From positions 1 to 64,000 of IMG/VR virus record IMGVR_UViG_3300009502_000042: a DNA stretch of 64,000 nt, one strand, 5' to 3'. Below, one piece after another: positions 37,795 through 45,576 of this stretch (the stretch's first letter is position 1; every line of letters starts with the position of its first letter). This stretch comes from a virus. Under the pieces are notes generated by a model. It did no database searches. It had not been told where the DNA came from and was given only the letters and a program-made list of their open reading frames with translations. Made by a program: the position numbers and the translations under genes.

Positions 37795-40007
37795 CCCCTC
37801 CTTTTTTTTACCCAAGGACTCAGGTCCCACTGATCCTCCTCTTCGTCTGCAACTTCCTCAACCCGATAATCCTCCTGAATAGCGTGGGTAGCCCCTCCGA
37901 AAACAGCAACAAGGTCTTTGTTTGTAATGTCCTTCCTTCCCCTTAAATTCTTACACTGGTCAAGTAGTTCCAGATGATTACAACGATGACCATGACGTTC
38001 AATAAAGTCAACTGAACTTCCGAGGATTTTTGTTTGCATATCTGTATTAAGGGAATATCCAGCGGTTTTATTAAACTTACCATCCTCGTCTTTATAGTAA
38101 TAAAGGAATCCATTGCACTTATGTTTCTTGAAGTACTTCCTGACCATCTCGTTATTCGACTCAGGATTATGTCTCCCCCCGTAATAAAGGGTCTGCATCA
38201 ACATATCCTCGCAGAACAGAGTGGTATCAGCATGTCGGAATGAATAAGTGCAAACAACGTCCGGTGTGAGCCACTTCTGTATAGGCACACTATCTCCCTG
38301 AATATGCTTTCTCCGTTCTATACAAATTCCTCCTCCCATACTCTGCCGACTACCTTCAGTCTCGTCAAAGTTGAAGGGGTCGGAACAGTGCATGTGAGAG
38401 CCGGGATTGACAGGCATCCAACTTCCACGAGCCTCATCCCAGAATCTTAAATTCGTTTTATCGTCTGGTAGTAGCTTGGAGACGGTCCACCTTCCGTTCG
38501 GATCATCATTCCAGATCACCTTACCAAGAAACACTCCATCTTCCCAGTCAAAATTTCCACGTCTGGTAGCAGTCTGGTCGAATCGAAGTTCACCCATCCG
38601 CTTATCAAGGATTATTTCATTGAACCCAATTCCACCTCCAGAGGTAGCAAAACAGTCTTTTATTGATAGAGGATAAAGCCTACAATGCTCCAGATATTTT
38701 TCGTTGCCCTCTGGTGTCATTCTCTGGAGATAATGCAACCTGCCGCCCAGAATGTGTTCCCTTGCCCCGATTTTACGCTTGATGAATGCCGCCTGTTCCT
38801 CAGTTGGAGTGTCAGTAACAGACATTCCATATTCATCAATATAACCCTCCAGCCCCTCATCTCCCGGGATGAAGATAAGAACCATGCCAGTTTTAGTACT
38901 CCCAGAAGGAACCCGCTCGTAGTAATTGGAGTCCCGGCACATATAGAAATAATTCTCCCCGCCATCTTTCTCCATCTCCCCGGCAGTTGATGGATACAAG
39001 GCAAATCCAACGATCTCAGCACCGTCCCCTTGAGCCAGCGTATTCTTTATCTTATCCCACGAGAAGTAAATGTTGTCAAGTTTTGTCTTCCCGGGTTCCT
39101 CCCGAAGGTAGTCAAGAAGTTTCTCTTGGTCGTAATGAAGGCCATTGTTCGTGGTTGCAAAAGTCAACTGGGTCTCAAGTCCAAGAGTGGCATTAAAGTC
39201 CCCGGTGGTTTTGTTAATGAAGTTAAGTTTTACTTCAGGGTCATTGTCTCCGGTGAACTTCGGTTGGAAGAAGAATGGTAATTTCCTCCAAGCAAATACC
39301 AGTTTCTTGAACGCCCGATATCCGTGGGTCTTATCCGGTCCCTGAATACCAGAGTGCGCCCGTTCGGTCATGGTGATCCGGTTAAGCATCCAAGCCAAAG
39401 ACTCGTAGGACGCACCCGCTCTTCTCATTTTTGGATAGACAAGACCAAACATTGTGCGGTGTCCGGTGTCTTCCAGTTCGTCACCAAATTTATTAGGAAG
39501 GCGATTGCCTTTTACATCGTAAATTTTCTCCTTAAAGTCATAGGTGTAGTTATGAAGGAAGTCCATGCACAGAAAGTGCTTTCTGGACCGATCCCTGTAC
39601 TTCGGGGAACCAACGTCAATCTTAAACCACTGAAGATAGAAGTGGTGAGTGCCAGTTATATAGGTTGGTTTTCCGTTGTTAAAAAACCAATATCCGTGTC
39701 TGCGATAATACCATTGCTTTTTTATCCAGTCTATCTCAGACTTCATCTCCCGTTGTCTGGCATACAACTTCGTCCAGATGTCGTCAACGGAATCGCAGTA
39801 CTTAACGATCTTCGCCAGATTTATCGGCATCTGTTCACGCTTGAACTTCTGCTCCTTTGCAGGTAGTCCATATCCGTCAATAAGATGAAGTGGTGGGCAT
39901 TTCGGAAGTGGTATGTCTATCGGGACAAGGTTTGGGTCCCTGTCGTTTACCCGAAGAAATTTATCTGCCGGGAGATACTGCTTTAATACATCTTTAACTA
40001 CTTGCAT
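37791..40007 (-). CDS. Terminase large subunit (TerL)
   Basis: 738 aa from ATG 40007 (MQVVKDVLKQY), overlapping the preceding gene by 14 bases; a longer frame to 40034 exists. Residues 193-200 read KMRRAGAS, a deviant Walker A in which the Lys stands at the front, as in lambda gpA. LREEPGK follows as Walker-B-like element, then FALYPSTAGE as coupling motif. The C-terminal nuclease part has HCSDPFNFDE and NKDLVAVFGGATHA, which can supply the metal-binding Asp residues. TerL cuts concatemers and pumps DNA through the portal using ATP. The length fits crAss-like TerL. Confidence 0.85.
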   Translation of the reverse strand: MQVVKDVLKQYLPADKFLRVNDRDPNLVPIDIPLPKCPPLHLIDGYGLPAKEQKFKREQMPINLAKIVKYCDSVDDIWTKLYARQREMKSEIDWIKKQWYYRRHGYWFFNNGKPTYITGTHHFYLQWFKIDVGSPKYRDRSRKHFLCMDFLHNYTYDFKEKIYDVKGNRLPNKFGDELEDTGHRTMFGLVYPKMRRAGASYESLAWMLNRITMTERAHSGIQGPDKTHGYRAFKKLVFAWRKLPFFFQPKFTGDNDPEVKLNFINKTTGDFNATLGLETQLTFATTNNGLHYDQEKLLDYLREEPGKTKLDNIYFSWDKIKNTLAQGDGAEIVGFALYPSTAGEMEKDGGENYFYMCRDSNYYERVPSGSTKTGMVLIFIPGDEGLEGYIDEYGMSVTDTPTEEQAAFIKRKIGAREHILGGRLHYLQRMTPEGNEKYLEHCRLYPLSIKDCFATSGGGIGFNEIILDKRMGELRFDQTATRRGNFDWEDGVFLGKVIWNDDPNGRWTVSKLLPDDKTNLRFWDEARGSWMPVNPGSHMHCSDPFNFDETEGSRQSMGGGICIERRKHIQGDSVPIQKWLTPDVVCTYSFRHADTTLFCEDMLMQTLYYGGRHNPESNNEMVRKYFKKHKCNGFLYYYKDEDGKFNKTAGYSLNTDMQTKILGSSVDFIERHGHRCNHLELLDQCKNLRGRKDITNKDLVAVFGGATHAIQEDYRVEEVADEEEDQWDLSPWVKKRRG

Positions 40008-40629
40008 ATGGAGACCATTCCCGGGTGGGATCATCCCCCTCCGATATGAGTGACGCTATTGTTTCTGGGAGCAACTCATTATGCTGGTCCTCCACGGCCT
40101 GAGTCACAGCGTCCCTTAACTTCGGAGAGTTATCGAAGTTAACAAACTCATTGGTCATAAACTCAATGTCTGCCTCCAGATCGTTTATATTGGCCTTTAA
40201 CTCCTTGGTTCGTTCTCCCGGCTCAATAAGTCCAGCCTGAAGTTTAGCACACTGATTATAATAGGCATCGGTAAACACGCATAATTTAGCCCATCGGTGA
40301 GACTTCATTAACCTGAGATACCCCATGATGATCATGTTGTACAATGGATTCCTACAAGAAACAAGGTCGATATTCTTGGCACCATCAATATCGGACATCT
40401 GGAGAGCCACAGCCTTCCGCTTATTGTGGTCCGTGATGTTCATCAGGGGGGTGTTCGGGGTGTAAAGAAGAACCACATACCGAAACAGGTTGTTGAAGGG
40501 AATCATCAGCCCTCCAAGAATCTCATCGTTGAAAGCCTTATAGTTCTTTAACGAAGGGTACTCTGCGAAGTAGTCAATGTCACCGATAACCTTAAACGGC
40601 AGTCTCGACAGTTCTTTTTCTGTGAATTC
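39994..40629 (-). CDS. Helical protein before TerL, possible small terminase
   Basis: 211 aa if the GTG at 40629 is the start. The choice is supported by AAAGGAGAG six bases upstream and by a strong promoter ending at 40649; a TTG at 40680 would lie upstream of the transcript start. No membrane segment. The C-terminal half is a long charged helix (KELKANINDLEADIEFMTNE). The small terminase subunit usually precedes TerL, but no DNA-binding motif is clear, so this identity is tentative. Confidence 0.5.
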   Translation of the reverse strand, partial: EFTEKELSRLPFKVIGDIDYFAEYPSLKNYKAFNDEILGGLMIPFNNLFRYVVLLYTPNTPLMNITDHNKRKAVALQMSDIDGAKNIDLVSCRNPLYNMIIMGYLRLMKSHRWAKLCVFTDAYYNQCAKLQAGLIEPGERTKELKANINDLEADIEFMTNEFVNFDNSPKLRDAVTQAVEDQHNELLPETIASLISEGDDPTREWSPYASS

Positions 40630-40804
40630 CACTTGCTCTCCTTTGAGGCAAATATACAATCTTTTTTCTGTCTTCGACAATCAGACTATGTCTGGTAGCT
40701 AAAAGGCCAAAGCATTTATCCCAGTTGCCACTCTTGGTAGCCCTGTTCAATGCCTTATTAACCCTAACCAACTCCCTGTTCATATATGTCTGTTGTAGAA
40801 TCAT
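40592..40804 (-). CDS. Small basic protein at the start of the late operon
   Basis: 70 aa from ATG 40804 or 63 aa from ATG 40783. The first ATG is only five bases past the -7 element of the promoter, so an mRNA starting there would be leaderless. Arg/Lys-rich (NKALNRATKSGN, QRRASGIHRKRT), helical, no known motif. It overlaps the next gene's start region by 38 bases. Could be a nucleic-acid-binding or terminase-associated protein. Confidence 0.5.
   Translation of the reverse strand: MILQQTYMNRELVRVNKALNRATKSGNWDKCFGLLATRHSLIVEDRKKIVYLPQRRASGIHRKRTVETAV
40649..40680 (-). promoter_or_regulatory. Bacteroidota-type promoter for TerL unit
   Basis: Minus strand: TTG at 40680-40678 and TATATTTG at 40656-40649, spacing 21. 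It lies within the small gene 40592-40804 and is followed by a ribosome site and the GTG start at 40629. Confidence 0.7.
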
Positions 40805-40808
40805 AGCG

Positions 40809-40840
40809 CAAAAGTATCACTAATTTATATCGTTGTCAAA
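40809..40840 (-). promoter_or_regulatory. Leftward promoter of the divergent pair
   Basis: Minus strand: TTTGAC (TTTG at 40840-40837) and TACTTTTG (40816-40809), spacing 20, a full match to the Bacteroidota consensus. It opens the leftward virion operon. Confidence 0.85.
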
Positions 40841-40867
40841 TAAAATATTATTTTTTTATCAACAAAC

Positions 40868-40898
40868 TTGCATTATGTTATTTTATGATATATATTTG
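40868..40898 (+). promoter_or_regulatory. Rightward promoter of the divergent pair
   Basis: TTG at 40868-40870 and TATATTTG at 40891-40898, spacing 20. It drives the RHH regulator and GroES-like operon. The 27 bases to the leftward promoter would let one repressor cover both. Confidence 0.8.
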
Positions 40899-40916
40899 CA
40901 GACCAATAACTATACT

Positions 40917-41054
40917 ATGAAAGTGAATATAACAGCCACGGTAGACCCAAAACTTCGTGACAGGGTAAAGAAACAGGCAGACAAAGAAAGGCGATCTTTC
41001 TCAAGTATGCTGGAGGTTATCATGGATTCATTCTTTAAAAAACAGAAAGCATGA
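40917..41054 (+). CDS. Ribbon-helix-helix (CopG/Arc-like) regulator
   Basis: 45 aa: a beta-strand (KVNITATVD), then KLRDRVKKQADKERRSFSSM and LEVIMDSFF, the strand-helix-helix plan of small DNA-binding dimers. The ATG at 40917 is 19 bases after the -7 element; the upstream frame contains the promoter. Directly downstream of a divergent promoter pair, it is the natural candidate to control both directions. It overlaps the next gene as ATGA. Confidence 0.75.
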   Translation: MKVNITATVDPKLRDRVKKQADKERRSFSSMLEVIMDSFFKKQKA

Positions 41055-42241
41055 AGTCGGACAGGATGTTAATTAAGTTAATGACCAAGTCCACTGCTTA
41101 CGGAATTGGCCTCAAGAAGACCGACAGCCTGTTTCGTGCTGAGACAAAAAGCGGAATCCTGCTCCCCAACCAATCATCCCTCCATCCCGCTGACTGGGTT
41201 CCCACAAAAGGAACCGTGGTACATTCCTGCATGCCCGGGGTGAACAAAGGAGACATCGTTCATATGGAGTATTTCGGAGTTGTTATTAATCTCGGAAAGT
41301 GGTTTAATGAGGCATCTGAGTCCGATGACCGGAATTTTATTCTCGGTGTAACAAAGTCGGGAGAGAAGGTGTGTTCGGTGTTTATAAAACCGAAGTTCAT
41401 TTACTTTAAGGAAGATAAGAAGGGTGTTATAACAATGTTGAACGACTATAATCAGGTTGAACCTCTTCGTAAACTCCCAAAGTGTCTGGTGTCTACCGCT
41501 CTTGAGATGACAAACATCGCCTACTGCACGGCAGGAGAGTTCGCTGGAAAGAACATTATCTTCCATAAGAATGCGTCCATGACCCGTCTGGAGCGCAACA
41601 GGATAGTCGTTCAAAGCAGATGGGTTCAGGCGGTTGTTGAGAACAAGCATATTAAGCCAGTTGGCGATATGATTATGATCAAGCCTGATCCAGCCAAGCA
41701 ATTTGCTGCTGACGGAATCCTGATCCCTGTCGAACACCGGGAAGTTCCCACAACCGGAACCGTGGTTGCTATAAGCGAAAATTCGTTTGTGAAGGTTGGG
41801 GAACGTGTTAAATACAATCCAAAAGGATTTACCATAGTCAATTCCGTAAAGGATGGACTTTGTTTATTATTCGATTCATCATTTATCTCACTAACAATTA
41901 CAGGTATGCCCGAAGTATTAAATCCAAAACAGGACCGCATTCTGGTCCTCCCAGACAAGGCCGAGAGAGTCACAAAAGGAGGGATCATCATCCCCGATCA
42001 GGCGCAGGAAAAACCGCAACGTGGAACCGTTGTTTCAGTAGGTCCCGGCAGGGATACCGGAACTTCTTTCATCAGTATGTGGGTGAACCCCGGGGAAAGA
42101 ATCCTGTACGGGAAGTACGCTGGATTTGAGGTCGAACTGGACCTTCCGAAAGAAGGAGGAGTCGATGGCGAGACCGAGAAGGTGAAACATCTGGTAATGC
42201 AGATGGGGGATGTTGTTGCCACAATCACGGAGGGAGAATGA
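41051..42241 (+). CDS. Three-unit GroES-like co-chaperonin fusion
   Basis: 396 aa with three tandem Cpn10-type units. Unit 3 (residues 286-396) is the clearest: NPKQDRILVLPDKAERVTKG, GGIIIPDQAQEKPQRGTVVS, VNPGERILYGKYAGFEVELD and a final MQMGDVVATI. Unit 2 (about 195-284) keeps GDMIMIKPDP, DGILIPVEHREVPTTGTVVA and VKVGERVKY; unit 1 (about 5-110) keeps SGILLPN, TKGTVVHSCM and VNKGDIVHMEYFG. GroES caps GroEL; T4 gp31 and similar phage proteins replace it for capsid folding. A fused three-unit form is unusual. An ATG at 41906 begins unit 3 and could give a free 111-aa GroES. Confidence 0.8.
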   Translation: MKSDRMLIKLMTKSTAYGIGLKKTDSLFRAETKSGILLPNQSSLHPADWVPTKGTVVHSCMPGVNKGDIVHMEYFGVVINLGKWFNEASESDDRNFILGVTKSGEKVCSVFIKPKFIYFKEDKKGVITMLNDYNQVEPLRKLPKCLVSTALEMTNIAYCTAGEFAGKNIIFHKNASMTRLERNRIVVQSRWVQAVVENKHIKPVGDMIMIKPDPAKQFAADGILIPVEHREVPTTGTVVAISENSFVKVGERVKYNPKGFTIVNSVKDGLCLLFDSSFISLTITGMPEVLNPKQDRILVLPDKAERVTKGGIIIPDQAQEKPQRGTVVSVGPGRDTGTSFISMWVNPGERILYGKYAGFEVELDLPKEGGVDGETEKVKHLVMQMGDVVATITEGE

Positions 42242-42615
42242 AAAAGCCAGTTGCTGAAATAGACCCGTCTATTAAGGTTGCCGATGACTTCCCTATTGAA
42301 AGACCGGAGGGGATGGATATGGAGATGTGGAGAGCCCTAAGAACCCTCCACAACAAAAGGATCAAAATGCATCTCCGTGGTGTCGTGGATGAAGATCGCT
42401 CCAAGGCACCTATCCATGCTCAGAAGGAAAAGAAAACACTTTCCGGTAGGCCAATTAAGCAATCAAAGATAAAGTCCTTGTGTCCCCCATCCTATTCAGT
42501 TGACGAGTACGCTAAAGGGGAACAGGATACCGAAAAGTACAAAGAAGTATTTACGCCTACTCCTTGGCTTAAAAGAATCACACAATGGCTGCGAGACCGA
42601 TTAAATTCAAGGTAG
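42238..42615 (+). CDS. Small charged protein of unknown function
   Basis: 125 aa, ATGA overlap with the GroES-like gene. Highly charged, Lys/Pro-rich middle (QKEKKTLSGRPIKQSKIKS), with an amphipathic end (WLKRITQWLRDRLNSR). No motif recognised. Its last 31 bases overlap the YopX gene. Confidence 0.55.
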   Translation: MKKPVAEIDPSIKVADDFPIERPEGMDMEMWRALRTLHNKRIKMHLRGVVDEDRSKAPIHAQKEKKTLSGRPIKQSKIKSLCPPSYSVDEYAKGEQDTEKYKEVFTPTPWLKRITQWLRDRLNSR

Positions 42616-42992
42616 TTGAACGTGAGTCCCGCACCCTTATCGGGTACGAATGGACCACCTCAGAAAAAGGATGGCAACATCAGGCTCATACCGGAGTATC
42701 CGAGATGGACGCAGAGGTATTTGAAGGAACCTTCGATGACTATATTAAAGCCCCCGGCACATACGATAGGTATCAGTTCACGGGAGTGTTTACCCCGGGA
42801 AAGGCCGAGGTTTACGAAGGAGATATCGTCAGACACCTCGAAAGCATAGGCGTGGTTGAATACCATTACGGATCGTTTATCGTTCGGTGGCTCAAGGACC
42901 CAAATGGATTTAATCCGGTCTTAATCTCCCATTGTCAGGAAATAATTGGCAATGTTTATTCGGATACTTTTAATACCTTTGAACTCAATTAA
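42585..42992 (+). CDS. YopX-family protein
   Basis: 135 aa. It matches the YopX pattern: basic IKFKVVE start, RYQFTGVF, then KAEVYEGDIVRHLESIGVVE, YHYGSFIVRW and the closing HCQEIIGNVYSD. YopX proteins are common in phages and prophages; their biochemical role is not established. Translation is coupled to the preceding gene by overlap. Confidence 0.8.
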   Translation: MAARPIKFKVVERESRTLIGYEWTTSEKGWQHQAHTGVSEMDAEVFEGTFDDYIKAPGTYDRYQFTGVFTPGKAEVYEGDIVRHLESIGVVEYHYGSFIVRWLKDPNGFNPVLISHCQEIIGNVYSDTFNTFELN

Positions 42993-42993
42993 C

Positions 42994-43215
42994 ATGGCAC
43001 CAGTATCAGCAAAATACGAGACAGGGAAAACCAGAATAACACGGAAGTTTATCTGGGGATTTAAACGTCTGGAAGGTTACGCAGTGTGGGGATTTCGTTT
43101 TAAGAACGTCCAGCAAAAACTGGTAATCACCTATAAAAAAAGAAGTGCCGGGGACTTCGGAGAGGTCGCTCCAACCCCGTTAAAGATATGGCAGGATATT
43201 CGGTTCTGTCTTTAA
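42994..43215 (+). CDS. Small basic protein
   Basis: 73 aa starting two bases after YopX. Basic and aromatic (TRKFIWGFKRLEGYAVWGFR), beta-rich. No recognised family. Confidence 0.5.
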   Translation: MAPVSAKYETGKTRITRKFIWGFKRLEGYAVWGFRFKNVQQKLVITYKKRSAGDFGEVAPTPLKIWQDIRFCL

Positions 43216-43231
43216 TCTCAAATACAAATAT

Positions 43232-43750
43232 ATGAAAACACAATCAAAATTAAAGGCCATGAACATCCTCCTTATTGGAGCGTTCTTTGTGAATAAGGCG
43301 TTATTCATTCTTGACCGTGACGCAACCGAAAAGGCCAACGAGGAGAGGAAAATAGATATCAAGGGGGAGACCATCATCTTGGTTGGTGACAGCCCTGATG
43401 GGACCTCGAAATATCAGGACCTATCAACCTATGTCGAGGAAGTCCCCGAAGGATTTGAACTCCCAAACACTGCGAAGGCAGGGGATGGCGAGCCACTCCC
43501 CCCGTCAGTGATGGACGCCCCAACGGGACCCACAGACCAGTCGATGATCCCGGGACCCGAAGAGTCTTCATCCTCGGAAAATCCTAATGCCGAAGAGTTT
43601 GTGGAGGCTGTTAAAGAAATATCTCCGGTAAGCAAGGCCAGTGCCTCCATAAAACCGAAAGGCGAAACCACTAAAAAAAGGGAAAGAAAACCCCCGGTGA
43701 AAGACCCGAAACCGATGTCGAACGGAACCTCAATGAAACAAGCAAAATGA
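43232..43750 (+). CDS. Protein with hydrophobic N-terminus and disordered tail
   Basis: 172 aa. A short hydrophobic segment (MNILLIGAFFVNKALFIL, residues 10-27), a small folded part to about residue 75, then a Pro/Ser/Glu- and Lys-rich tail (KKRERKPPVKDPKPMSNG). The tail is probably disordered. Function not recognised. Confidence 0.55.
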   Translation: MKTQSKLKAMNILLIGAFFVNKALFILDRDATEKANEERKIDIKGETIILVGDSPDGTSKYQDLSTYVEEVPEGFELPNTAKAGDGEPLPPSVMDAPTGPTDQSMIPGPEESSSSENPNAEEFVEAVKEISPVSKASASIKPKGETTKKRERKPPVKDPKPMSNGTSMKQAK

Positions 43751-44079
43751 ACCTGCCTTTAACTTTGAAAGCAAAGTGGTTCGAGATGATCGAGTCAGGG
43801 GTCAAGACGGAAGAATACCGGGAGATCAAATCGTACTGGTATGATCGACTTATTCTGCGTTTTGACGATGCCCGTGGATGTGTGTTTAAGCCGTTCGCCA
43901 CGATCACTTTCCGTAATGGATACCAACGAGACGCCCCCTCCATGAAAGTCGAGGTCCTCGATATTGCCATTAATCAAGGCAATCAAAGTTGGGGCGCAGT
44001 AGAAGGAACGGACTACTTTGTTTTCAAGTTAGGTAAAATAATCGAACGCTCTGGCAAGCAATTAAAAACTCACAAATAA
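43747..44079 (+). CDS. ASCH-domain protein
   Basis: 110 aa: LTLKAKWFEMIESGVKTEEY then REIKSYWYDRL, followed by ATITFRNGYQRDAPSM and FKLGKI. This is the phage/bacterial ASCH (PUA-like) pattern. ASCH domains bind RNA or modified nucleotides; some members hydrolyse N4-acetylcytidine. ATGA overlap with the preceding gene. Confidence 0.75.
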   Translation: MNLPLTLKAKWFEMIESGVKTEEYREIKSYWYDRLILRFDDARGCVFKPFATITFRNGYQRDAPSMKVEVLDIAINQGNQSWGAVEGTDYFVFKLGKIIERSGKQLKTHK

Positions 44080-44087
44080 CATAAAAA

Positions 44088-44612
44088 ATGGAAGAACAAA
44101 TTAGAACACTCAGGCTTGAAATCGACAAGCTAATCAACTCAACATATCGGTTAAACAATTCAGCGGAGATTACGCTGTGCATGAGGCAACTCCAGAGAGC
44201 CAAGGCGTGGCTCGGGATGGTACTTGGAGGACTCGGAACCCCAACCCCTTACGGAAGTTCAACCGACCCATCAAGTCCTGTAATTGAGGAACAGGCTGAA
44301 CATAAATTTGAAACCATATGGGATGGAATTGACGTGTCCAGCGCAACCCAAACCTCCTGCGTAAAATTGTTTCGCAAGGAGATTGAAGAGTTTTTATCAC
44401 GGTTTGACAGGGTTTTCCCGGCAAGCGAAATGTATGACATTCCCGGGGTGTGGACTGAAAACCATCTGATCTTCTCAAGATGCTCCATGATTGAGGCAAA
44501 GCACTGGCTCGGATGGGAGTTAAATCGAATCAAGAATGTTAAGGAATATGAAAAATCAGTGGAAGGCGGTACGGTAGTGAGTTCCCCGGGATTCCAGCCT
44601 ATGCCCCTTTAA
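44088..44612 (+). CDS. Duplicated helical-hairpin protein, possible Acb2/Tad1-like
   Basis: 174 aa made of two similar halves. First: LRLEIDKLINS then LCMRQLQRAKAWLGMVLGGL. Second: FRKEIEEFLSR then FSRCSMIEAKHWLGWELNRI. Each is a helix, a short loop and a helix with AKxWLG. The stretch after the first hairpin (GTPTPYGSSTDPSSPVIE) and the helix pattern remind me of the Acb2/Tad1 hairpin family, phage sponges that bind cyclic nucleotide signals of CBASS and Thoeris. That link is tentative. It is the last gene of its operon, followed by a terminator. Confidence 0.45.
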   Translation: MEEQIRTLRLEIDKLINSTYRLNNSAEITLCMRQLQRAKAWLGMVLGGLGTPTPYGSSTDPSSPVIEEQAEHKFETIWDGIDVSSATQTSCVKLFRKEIEEFLSRFDRVFPASEMYDIPGVWTENHLIFSRCSMIEAKHWLGWELNRIKNVKEYEKSVEGGTVVSSPGFQPMPL

Positions 44613-44668
44613 GATAACTCCGAGGCAGATGAGCCACATGGATGCGTGACCTGTTTGTGAACAGGGAG

Positions 44669-44694
44669 ACCCGGGAAAATTCCCGGGTTTTTTA
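44669..44694 (+). terminator. Intrinsic terminator of the GroES-like operon
   Basis: ACCCGGGA pairs with TCCCGGGT across four bases, followed by six T. It lies 57 bases after the last stop. The -33 element of the next promoter starts one base after it. Confidence 0.9.
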
Positions 44695-44725
44695 TTGACA
44701 TCCATCAATTCATTTTGTATATTTG
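44695..44725 (+). promoter_or_regulatory. Promoter of the 27-aa peptide gene
   Basis: TTGAC (TTG 44695-44697) and TATATTTG (44718-44725), spacing 20. The transcript would start near 44731, about 30 bases before the ATG. Confidence 0.85.
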
Positions 44726-44759
44726 TGCGCTTTTTCATTAATGTTAAAATCAGAATCAA

Positions 44760-44843
44760 ATGGCTGGATCGAAAGGTAAACCTTCAGGAAAACCCACCAA
44801 AGGTGGCAAGGGAGGAAAAGGTGGAAAATGTGGTTGTAAATAA
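44760..44843 (+). CDS. 27-aa Lys/Gly-rich peptide with CGCK end
   Basis: A very short frame from ATG 44760: eight Lys, nine Gly, no acidic residue, ending GGKCGCK. It has a strong promoter 35 bases upstream and a terminator 22 bases downstream, so it is a transcription unit on its own. The composition suggests nucleic-acid binding; the Cys pair could bind metal or form a disulfide. The same transcript could also act as an RNA. No family known to me. Confidence 0.65.
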   Translation: MAGSKGKPSGKPTKGGKGGKGGKCGCK

Positions 44844-44864
44844 TCGCTGAACACCAAAGGTAAG

Positions 44865-44888
44865 AACCCGGGTCTCCCCGGGTTTTTT
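44865..44888 (+). terminator. Terminator after the peptide gene
   Basis: AACCCGGG pairs with CCCGGGTT across TCTC, followed by T4. It lies between convergent genes; the stop of the next leftward gene overlaps its T run. Confidence 0.9.
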
Positions 44889-45309
44889 ATTCTCCTTCAT
44901 CCGAGGGGATGGAAAATCCTTTCTTTCCTTTTTCAGGACCTCCAAATAAATCATCCCCCTTGTAATCTTCTTTATCTCCCGGGTACGGCTTGGTTGATCC
45001 CGGGGAGGTGTATCCGAGTTCAGTCCGCCAGTCCGGTTCGGTATCAGCACGTTTTTCAGTTATTGGCCTTAAGCGTGGGAACATCTCCTGAACCTTTTGC
45101 CGTGATCTCCTGATAGACTCAGGGTTTGTTATAACGTACTTTCCTTGGTCATCACGAAGAACGAACAACTGGGAGAACGGTAATTCCTCTCTTCCGAAAA
45201 TATCTTCCTTCCATATAGCCACCTGAAGTTTACGATCATCGTCACGAAGTTCAGGATGTTCAGACAAAAGCCTTTCAACCCTATTGTTTATTAATTTGTA
45301 ATTACTCAT
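44887..45309 (-). CDS. Phage protein with NPESIRRSRQKVQE motif
   Basis: 140 aa. N-terminus HPELRDDDRKLQVAIW, a middle NPESIRRSRQKVQEMFPRLR, and a disordered Gly/Asp/Lys-rich end. I have the impression that the helical motif recurs in phage proteins of unknown function. The basic helix could bind DNA. Three CCATATGG palindromes lie 33-64 bases upstream of the ATG. Confidence 0.5.
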   Translation of the reverse strand: MSNYKLINNRVERLLSEHPELRDDDRKLQVAIWKEDIFGREELPFSQLFVLRDDQGKYVITNPESIRRSRQKVQEMFPRLRPITEKRADTEPDWRTELGYTSPGSTKPYPGDKEDYKGDDLFGGPEKGKKGFSIPSDEGE

Positions 45310-45321
45310 TTCTTTTAATAT

Positions 45322-45576
45322 TTATATTTCTGTTTCTGTTTCCATATGGGAAGTCATATGGGAGTCCATATGGGGATTATTTTTAACAGGAGGAGCCAAC
45401 TCATTCATAACCCGTATTATCTGATCTGTCGTTAGCCTTATCATTTGTTTCTTGGTGAATAACCTGCTAATGGTTATTGCTCCATAACAGTCAATAAACA
45501 ACCTACCGTTCTTTGTCCGAAATACCAGTGTTATCTGAATTCTTGGGACTATTTTTTTTCGTGACATACTGTTCAA
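45322..45576 (-). CDS. Small protein with His-Met repeat tail
   Basis: Up to 84 aa. The first 24 codons overlap the preceding gene, so the true start may be the TTG near 45501 or a later ATG. The C-terminus PHMDSHMTSHMETETEI is encoded by three CCATATGG-type repeats, so the repeat may be regulatory DNA read through rather than a selected protein end. No motif recognised. Confidence 0.4.
   Translation of the reverse strand: MNSMSRKKIVPRIQITLVFRTKNGRLFIDCYGAITISRLFTKKQMIRLTTDQIIRVMNELAPPVKNNPHMDSHMTSHMETETEI
45342..45373. repeat. Three CCATATGG-type palindromes at 12-bp spacing (copy 1)
   Basis: CCATATGG at 45342, TCATATGG at 45354 and CCATATGG at 45366, exactly 12 bp apart. On the minus strand they are followed by AACAGAAACAGAAATAT and the start of gene 44887-45309. 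The same set with a similar flank occurs at 50822-50853 in the other orientation. Confidence 0.85.
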
